DNA from: Pigoraptor vietnamica
Lineage: Eukaryota > Opisthokonta > Filasterea
DNA: 22,999 bases
NCBI GenBank assembly: GCA_943704525.1
Contig: CALSCQ010002494.1
Location: 1 to 22,999, forward strand
Direction: 5' to 3'
The translations under genes were made by a program, and so were the position numbers. The notes under the pieces are model-generated. The model was given only the letters and a program-made list of their open reading frames with translations, was not told where the DNA came from and made no database searches. This document shows, piece after piece, positions 17,179 to 22,999 of the stretch. Numbering within the stretch: position 1 is the stretch's first letter; each line of letters opens with the position of its first letter.

Positions 17179-19530
17179 ATGGCTCCAATTCGCGCCCTTG
17201 GTTTGTTTATCGCCGCCGTCCTTGCGGTATCTCAAATCGTGCGTGCGGACAAAGATGCAAATTTCACCGCCGCCACTCTTGCCATTTGCGATCCCTTCGG
17301 CAGCGGCTCTCCTAACATCGTCCACGGGACCGTCTCCGGCGACACCATCGTCGCCATCACGAACAGCCAGTCGGGCTTGCAAATGGGGTCGTGCAACCTC
17401 GCGTACCTTTACGGCAACGCCACCGTCGTGTCAATCGCCTGCGGGGACTTCCTCTCCCAAGGGATTCAGCTCATCGCAGTGTATGCCGGGGGCAGCAATG
17501 TGACTGTTCTGAATGCGAACGGATGCGCCGTTGTCGCCCAGATTTTGCTCGACAGCCGCGTGCTCTCCGGTGCCCAAGTTCAGCTTGCCAGCGGGGACGT
17601 GGACGGTGACGGCGAGTTTGAGCTGATCGCCGCGGCGGGACCCGCTGCTGCATCTGCGCACGTGGGCGTTTACAACGTGAGCACGGGATTGCTCAAGTAC
17701 GACATGTTTGACGCGTTTTCGGGTGCATCGTACGCAAACGGAGTGTCCGTTAGCGCCGGGGATGTAAACGGCGACGGGGTCGACGACATAGCCGTGGGCC
17801 AGTTGGGCGCCAATCCGCTTGTGCGCATGCTCAAGTACGCGTCCGGCGCCTTCTCGCGCGCCATCGATGTGACGTCATTTCAGGCGCTCGCCCCCTTCTC
17901 CACTGCAGGCGTGCGCGTCGCCGTGTGCGCCGCGCCGCCCTTCTCTTCCGGGAGCGTGCTCGGCGTTCCCTTTGCGCGCGCCAAGAACGCCGCCGTGTAC
18001 GTCGCAACGCTCAACTCGACGCTCGCGAACGTCGTCTCGTTCGCCGACGTGACGTCCCCGGAACTTGCCAGTGCGGTGGCATCCTCGAACGTCGACGTCT
18101 CCCTCCTCGTCTCGGGCTCGCAGATGACCTATCCCGCGGCGCCGAGTACGGCCACGTCGAAGTTCGTGCAGCCGCCCCTCTTCCCGGCGTTTATCGCCAC
18201 GGTCGATGCGGCCGCACTCGCGGCTGCAAACGTCGCCGTCCCGTCCGCCTTCAGCGACGTCTTCTTTGCTTCGGCGTCGAACCAAACCGCCGCGCTCAAA
18301 GCAGCCGACGCCGGCTCGCCCTCGTGGCCATCGCAGCTCGTTAACATGCCGTACTTCGCGCCGCCCCCTCGCAATTACAAGAGCCCCTACTACATCTACC
18401 TCTCCTTCGCGAACGTCACTTTCGACTTCAACGTCGGCGCGCGCGGCAACAGGGCAATGTGGGCGCAGGACCCTTCGAGCCAGTGGTACCTCCCGTCCAA
18501 CGAGGCGCGGTATACGGGGTGGGGACCACTGCCGGCACAGTTCCCGCCCGTTCCTTCCGTCGATTCCCTCCCCGCCGTTTGGCTTCAGGAGCGGTACGTC
18601 GCGTCGATCGCGAACCTCGTCGGCTGGACCGACTACCAGCACCATCACGTGCCCGTGTGGGTGCCGTCGAGCGACGTGTGGGAGTGGAACCCCGTCCAAG
18701 TGGGTGCGCACACGTCCGGACTCGACTGCTCCGACCTCACGGCTTGGGGATGGACGTACGGCTTTGGCCTGTCGATGACGGCGGAGACGGCGGACCAGGG
18801 TGCCCTCGCGGGGGTCGTGGCGCCGTGGAACGGGCTCTTTCTCAATTTCCAGGTCGTCCAAGCGAACCAGTCGCACTACGGGGAGCTCATCGCGGCGCTG
18901 CAGACGGGCGACATGCTGTACATCAAGGGGTGTGCCACGTGCACCAACGTCACGCACGTGATCTCGTGGCTGGGGCCGACGGGCAAGTGCGCGTTCGACG
19001 GAGAGTGCCCGCCTCTCGTCCTCGATTCGTACGGCTTTGGGATCGTCGACAGCAACGGCATTGTTGTTCCGAGCGGCCCGCACATCCGGCCGTTCCTCAG
19101 CGACTCGTGGTACTTTAGCTCCCTTTCGCACGTCGTCCGCCTCATTCAGCCGACGGGCTTCAACTACACGGCCAATGCAATGGCATCCAGCGCCTCGCCC
19201 GTCGCCTCGGCGACCGTTTCCGCGACAACGGCCGCTATTTCGCCGTCCACCACGTCGAGTGCGACGAGGGAAAGCACCGCAACAGTCGCTCTTCAGAGCT
19301 CGTCGACGCAAGCGCACGCTTCGTCCGCGTCCTTTGTGCCGGCGTCGTCTACGGCAGTGCCTCCGCCACCCATTCTTCCCGTGTTGCGCTCGTCGGGATC
19401 CAGCCTCAGCGGCGGTGCAATCGCAGGGATAGTGATTGGGTGTGTTGTGGGCGTCGCACTCATCGCGCTCGGCGCGTGCTATTGCGCCCGCGGCCGTCGT
19501 CTGTCAGGCCCTCGTAGCGTCGCTGTGTGA
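17179..19530 (+). CDS. Type I membrane protein with FG-GAP repeats and an NlpC/P60-like cysteine-peptidase domain
   Basis: A single exon of 783 residues. A signal peptide covers about 1-23. The N-terminal part looks like an FG-GAP beta-propeller with two clear calcium loops: D140-V-D142-G-D144-G and D195-V-N197-G-D199-G. After a low-motif region, residues about 455-660 resemble NlpC/P60 peptidases: DYQHHH at 485-490, SGLDCSDLT with the presumed nucleophile C517, LQTGDMLYIKG, and THVISWLG with H593; H635 is a candidate third residue. A Ser/Thr/Ala-rich stalk (about 665-735) suits heavy O-glycosylation. A membrane span at about 746-768 is followed by a short basic tail (RGRRLSGPRSVAV). Expected location is the cell surface. 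NlpC/P60 enzymes usually cut peptidoglycan stem peptides, so handling of bacterial walls is possible but unproven. The lack of introns contrasts with most neighbours and would fit acquisition of at least the peptidase part from bacteria. Confidence 0.82.
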   Translation: MAPIRALGLFIAAVLAVSQIVRADKDANFTAATLAICDPFGSGSPNIVHGTVSGDTIVAITNSQSGLQMGSCNLAYLYGNATVVSIACGDFLSQGIQLIAVYAGGSNVTVLNANGCAVVAQILLDSRVLSGAQVQLASGDVDGDGEFELIAAAGPAAASAHVGVYNVSTGLLKYDMFDAFSGASYANGVSVSAGDVNGDGVDDIAVGQLGANPLVRMLKYASGAFSRAIDVTSFQALAPFSTAGVRVAVCAAPPFSSGSVLGVPFARAKNAAVYVATLNSTLANVVSFADVTSPELASAVASSNVDVSLLVSGSQMTYPAAPSTATSKFVQPPLFPAFIATVDAAALAAANVAVPSAFSDVFFASASNQTAALKAADAGSPSWPSQLVNMPYFAPPPRNYKSPYYIYLSFANVTFDFNVGARGNRAMWAQDPSSQWYLPSNEARYTGWGPLPAQFPPVPSVDSLPAVWLQERYVASIANLVGWTDYQHHHVPVWVPSSDVWEWNPVQVGAHTSGLDCSDLTAWGWTYGFGLSMTAETADQGALAGVVAPWNGLFLNFQVVQANQSHYGELIAALQTGDMLYIKGCATCTNVTHVISWLGPTGKCAFDGECPPLVLDSYGFGIVDSNGIVVPSGPHIRPFLSDSWYFSSLSHVVRLIQPTGFNYTANAMASSASPVASATVSATTAAISPSTTSSATRESTATVALQSSSTQAHASSASFVPASSTAVPPPPILPVLRSSGSSLSGGAIAGIVIGCVVGVALIALGACYCARGRRLSGPRSVAV

Positions 19531-19862
19531 GCGGCGCGCGTGTGTTCGGGCTAGTTTAGTGCGTGTGCGTTGCGCGCGTCGACGTCGCATGCAGCCGGCC
19601 TGCAATTGCGGCGTAATTTTTGTGTACTTTTTTTAAAAAAAGAAGGAAATATCGCATTCGTCAAAGCGAAGTCTCATTGCGAGCGCGCGCGCGCACGCAC
19701 ACATCAATGCATTATCCTTGCACTCCACCCCAACGTAGAATTCCACTTCCATGAAACGTCTGCATTGCGAGCGCGCGCGCACACGCACACACCAATGCGT
19801 TATCCGTGCACTCCATCCCAACGTAGAATTCCACGTCCATGAAACGTCTCCTTCATTCAACG
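19531..19862. other. Convergent 3' intergenic region
   Basis: The FG-GAP gene and the signal-peptidase gene end towards each other here. A T8A7 run near 19628-19641 could supply A-rich 3' processing signals on both strands. The rest is occupied by the tandem duplication at 19675-19849. Confidence 0.55.
19675..19849. repeat. Tandem duplication of an 87-88 bp unit
   Basis: Copies 19675-19761 and 19762-19849 align almost end to end. Each begins with CATTGCGAGCGCGCG, contains CCCAACGTAGAATTCCAC and ends with CATGAAACGTCT. They differ at a few sites and in the length of the GC/CA run. The duplication lies in the shared 3' region of two convergent genes. Confidence 0.9.
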
Positions 19863-20665
19863 TCATTTCGCCTTCTTGGCGTCATCTCCTGCTGAGGCGG
19901 CGTTCGGCTTCTTCGCTTCGGGCAGCCACTGCACGGGCGATCTTCGGTAAAAGCCCCACGGAGGAAGGACGAGCTGCGTCCGAAGTTAAGATAAATGTCG
20001 GGTCAGCATAAATCATAGGCGTGTGTCCATCGACTCAAACGTCAAACGTAGGGCTTCCAATACACAAGGGCCCCACACAACGTCTTCGGTAACGCCAGTC
20101 AATCGAGAATTACTCACAAGTGCCACAAGGGCGACGCCGGCGGCAAAGACATAAAGTGTGTGCGAGAAATCTTGCGTAATGATACCGACGATAAAGCCGA
20201 TGATCTGCAACACAAACGCGGATAAGCGCATATCTCGTCTCCATTATTGTACGGTGAGTGCATGCGTGGTGGGTGTATATGGGTGTGTGAGTAAGTGAGT
20301 GAGTGAGTAATTGTGTGTGTGTGTGTAAAGTGTGCATGTGTGAGTAAGTGAGTGCGTGAGTGACTGTGTGTATGTGTAAAGTGTGCGTGCATGTGCAACA
20401 TGTGGGGCATGCGGGCACACATCAACTAGGCTCATGCAAGCCATTCGACAGGTCAAGCCACAGACGAGCATGAAGCGCAACGCACCCCAAACGCCGCCAC
20501 AGCGTACTGGTACACTTCCTCGGCAAGCTTTTGCCCCTTGAAATCCTTTGGGGAGATTCGTATGTTGAGGGGCGCAAAACCTAAGTTAATAAACGTGGCA
20601 AAAACCCAAAAAGAAACAAAAAAAATGACACGGCTCGCAATCGAACCTGCGGAGGAAGAAGACAA
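19863..20665 (-). CDS. SPCS1: Signal peptidase complex subunit 1 (Spc12 family)
   Basis: Exons on the minus strand: 20665-20632, 20580-20486, 20204-20118, 19973-19863 (stop TGA), 108 residues (human SPCS1 is about 102). The protein is a small ER membrane subunit that assists the signal peptidase that cuts secretory leaders. Diagnostic features: DFKGQKLAEEVYQ at 24-36, a first membrane segment about 34-54 ending in IIGFIVGIIT, a second at about 57-75, then LPPWGFYRRSPVQWLP and a Lys/Ala-rich cytosolic tail, the usual Spc12 pattern. The first intron (20631-20581, T-rich, GTGTCA to TTAACTTAG) is only 51 bases and keeps the frame. If it is retained, the N-terminus gains 17 hydrophobic residues, so the start region is less certain than the rest. 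The gene is head-to-head with ULK3. Confidence 0.9.
20285..20392. repeat. Tandem duplication of a ~54-bp TGAG/TGTG block in intron 2 of SPCS1
   Basis: Units 20285-20337 and 20338-20392 each start GTGTGAGTAAGTGAGTG and end with GTGTAAAGTGTGC followed by a short TG/CAT stretch. The repeat is GT-rich on the strand opposite the gene. Confidence 0.8.
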
Positions 20666-20869
20666 TTCTCACCATAGGAGGGACAACAATGCCCAAGTAG
20701 TGCAGCATTCTCTCGCGATGGCACACACCGAACCGTTCGTGCGCCTCTTTGCTTTCTTTCCCAATCGCGGCTTTCTTTACTGTGTGTGTAACGTTACATC
20801 TGTTACTCGTATGTTACTTGCCTTCCGTGGTTTTTCTGTCTGAAGTTGTTTCACTGGCCGTGTATGTGT
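20666..20869. promoter_or_regulatory. Short head-to-head promoter between SPCS1 and ULK3
   Basis: Only about 200 bases separate the two divergent start codons. The interval is a plausible bidirectional promoter. No TATA box facing either gene was seen. If SPCS1 has an extra upstream exon, the interval would be shorter. Confidence 0.5.
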
Positions 20870-21694
20870 ATGCATTCGCCCTCGACCGACGCAAGCATGT
20901 CCGCGCGGTCACCGGCACCCGTGGGCATCGACGACTATGTGCTATTGGAAAAGGCAGGCAGCGGTTCGTACGCTGTCGTTCACCGGGCCAAGCACAGAGA
21001 GACTGGCGCCGTCGTTGCCATCAAGTGCGTGAATCGCCGGAAGATTGGAAAGAACGGCGTCGATAACCTCGTAGCGGAAATATCGATATTGCAGCGGGCG
21101 AATCACCCGCACGTTGTGCGACTCATCGACTTCCGATGGGATGCGTCGACAGTATGGCTCGTTATGGAGTGGTGCGGGGGAGGGGACCTCGCGCGTTACC
21201 TGCGAGCGCGTGGCCGCCTTCCGGAAGCGACGGCGAGGCACTTTCTCAGACAACTCGCGCTCGCGCTCAAGTTTCTTCACTCGCACGGAATAGTGGGTGG
21301 CGCACTGTTGTATGTGGGCGTCTGCGTGTGTTATGTGAGTGCATGCATGTGACAGTCGTGTGTGTGTGTGTGTGTGTGTGAGCTTTTGCTGTGGCATGTG
21401 TGAGTGTATGGGGATATGACTGTGTTGTCAGTGTGCATGAGTGTATTGACGTCTCCATTACTTCATGCTCCGTTCGCAGGCTCACTGTGACCTGAAGCCG
21501 CACAACCTCCTTCTCCTCTCTCGCGAGCGGCCGATTCTAAAAGTCGCCGACTTTGGTTTTGCGCAACACTTGACACAGGAAGAGAAGGCCGTGAACTTGC
21601 GCGGCTCGGTGAGTGCACAGGCTACTCCGCACAATGTACTGCCAACGTTGTCGTGTTTATTCTCATATCCCACACGCATGCACCCACACGCACG

Positions 21695-21751
<57 letters not shown>

Positions 21752-22717
21752 CAGCTCCTTTACATGGCACCAGAAATGCTTGCGGCCTTCATGTCCCGGC
21801 GTCCCTCTCCTGAAAACGCCGACAATTCCTCAAGCGTCGCCTCTCCGCCGACGCAAGGTTACGACGCTCGCGTGGACCTCTGGTCCGTGGGCGTGATACT
21901 CTACGAGGCCATATATGGACGTGCACCGTTCGACTCGGCTTCGGAATCGGACGTTATTGCAAAGCTTCAAGCGGACAGTCCAGTCGCTGTTCCGGAAATG
22001 GCGGGCGGTGTGCCTGTCTCGCTCAGCTGCCGGGATCTAATCGGTCGCCTGCTGCAGCGGCGACCCGAAGAGCGCATTTCGTTTGAGGAGTTTTTCGCGC
22101 ACCCCTTTGTCGATCTTGATCACATGCCGAGCGCCGACTCGCTCGATCGCGCGATTGAGATGTTGTCGGACGCGACGGCGAAGGATAGGGACGGGAATGT
22201 GAAAGAAGCGCTCGTGTCGTACACGCAGGGCATCGAACACTTGGTGAGCCGAGTGTGTCTGTGTGTGTGCGCGCGCGTGCGTGTGCTTATGCGTATGTGG
22301 GAGGATGGGATGAGAGCGTGGTGTTGTAGCTGTACAGTTTTTCTTACGTCGTTGTTTCCCGGCCGCACAGCTCGCCGCGGCGCAGTTCGAAACTGACCCG
22401 CAACGTAAGGAGGGCCTTCGTCGACAGCTCGAGCAATATCTCGATCGTGCTGAAACGCTCAAGGCGAAAGTGCGCGGAAAGGAGTCCGGGGATAGTAAGG
22501 AAGGAAAGGGCGCCTCTGTGCCGGTAAGCGACAAGCCCGTGCCTTCGTCTGTCGATGGCGTTGTCGGCGGAGAAGAGGCCTACGCACGGCCCACGAGCGA
22601 CGTGCGATTGAGTGACCTTTCGGCCACGAACGCGAGTGTTGCGGCCGCAGTGTACGAGACGCAAGAGGTTGGAGTTTATGTCTGCCATGCCGTTATTGCC
22701 TCTCTTCTGTGTGTGTG

Positions 22718-22765
<48 letters not shown>

Positions 22766-22963
22766 TGTCTTGTGGTAGTGTGACAGCAGAACGAGTTCTG
22801 CACCCTTAATGTGCGTTCGAGAGCTGGAACACATCACTCTGGCTCATGCGTCGGGCTGCCTGTTATCCGTGGCAGGCGTCGCGCGCAGACCGCCTGGGAT
22901 CGCCGCATGACGCGCTCGTGCGTTACCGGAGGGCCATTTCGCACTGGATGAACGCATTGCAAG
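20870..22963 (+). CDS. ULK3: ULK3-like serine/threonine kinase with two MIT domains (3' end outside the window)
   Basis: Exons: 20870-21292, 21480-21608, 21755-22243, 22371-22667, 22876-22963, then an intron running off the window. About 475 residues are visible. The kinase domain spans about 23-303: GSGSYAVV glycine loop, VAIK with K52, E70, HCDLKPHN with catalytic D145, DFG at 165-167, YMAPE and DLWSVGVILYEA. Its HCD lacks the usual Arg before Asp, as in human ULK3 (HLDLKPQN). RGSxLYMAPEM and FAHPFVDLDHMPS also match ULK3. MIT 1 covers about 310-385 (RAIEMLSDATAKDRDGNVKEAL), and MIT 2 starts near 432 (DALVRYRRAI). By family knowledge, MIT domains bind ESCRT-III tails; ULK3 acts in abscission timing, autophagy and Gli regulation. 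Starts at 20846, 20864 or 20897 are also possible. The exon 4 donor (GTTGGA at 22668) is unusual but gives a continuous MIT helix. Confidence 0.9.
21699..21748 (+). repeat. (CA)n microsatellite in intron 2 of ULK3
   Basis: About 25 CA units end only six bases before the AG acceptor at 21753-21754, so the repeat itself takes the place of the normal polypyrimidine tract. Confidence 0.95.
22708..22768 (+). repeat. (TG)n followed by (TGCG)n in intron 4 of ULK3
   Basis: About 11 TG units pass directly into about nine GCGT units. It lies between the donor at 22668 and the acceptor at 22875. Confidence 0.95.
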
Positions 22964-22999
22964 GTGTGTTTGTGCCTGTGTGTGTGGTGGCGGGGGGGG

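Noticed and set aside
17875-19317. 480-codon open frame antisense to the FG-GAP/NlpC gene
   Set aside because: Arg-rich shadow frame of a GC-rich gene; no motif, and the sense strand has a signal peptide, calcium loops and peptidase motifs.
20636-20655. GGTTCGATT motif resembling a tRNA T-loop on the minus strand
   Set aside because: Only a 4-bp stem forms and no acceptor or anticodon arm follows; it overlaps SPCS1 exon 1.

Overview
The window is nuclear DNA of a GC-rich, intron-containing eukaryote. It holds seven recognisable genes, most with several introns, plus one broken gene and one repeat-protein relic. The best guess is a unicellular relative of animals (a holozoan, perhaps of choanoflagellate grade). 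The main reason is a Notch-type receptor with no EGF repeats; a ULK3-type kinase with two MIT domains and an HSPA14-type Hsp70 fit this. No database search was possible, so the placement is an inference.

Layout. 165-2938 (+): a chromatin-type protein with a PWWP-like segment, a GATA-like zinc finger and a PHD finger, possibly missing its 5' end. 3530-3812: a decayed leucine-rich-repeat fragment. 4042-5765 (-): phosphonopyruvate decarboxylase with a mitochondrial-type leader. 6479-11035 (-): the Notch-like receptor, six exons, about 1239 residues: signal peptide, 12 LNR modules, a NOD/NODP-like segment, one membrane span, a basic stretch, 7-8 ankyrin repeats and a Ser/Pro-rich tail. 11036-12233: no gene recognised. 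12234-13160 (-): an F-box plus Sel1 gene that looks broken. 13945-16612 (+): HSPA14/Ssz1-type Hsp70, seven exons. 16613-17178: two perfect hairpins and a TATA promoter. 17179-19530 (+): a single-exon type I membrane protein combining FG-GAP repeats with an NlpC/P60-like cysteine-peptidase domain. 19863-20665 (-): signal peptidase complex subunit 1. 20870 to the right edge (+): ULK3-like kinase, cut off by the window.

Exon joins were worked out by hand from GT/AG sites, reading phase and conserved protein motifs. Of 31 inferred introns, 27 begin GTG, and many contain long TG/CA microsatellites. These repeats create spurious Cys-Val or His-Thr reading frames that are not genes. The neighbours do not form one pathway. 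They are housekeeping genes (secretion, ribosome-associated chaperone, phosphonate metabolism) mixed with signalling and chromatin genes, as expected in a compact eukaryotic genome. The most noteworthy item is the Notch-like receptor: it keeps the part of Notch that handles cleavage and intracellular signalling, but its ectodomain is made of LNR modules instead of EGF repeats.
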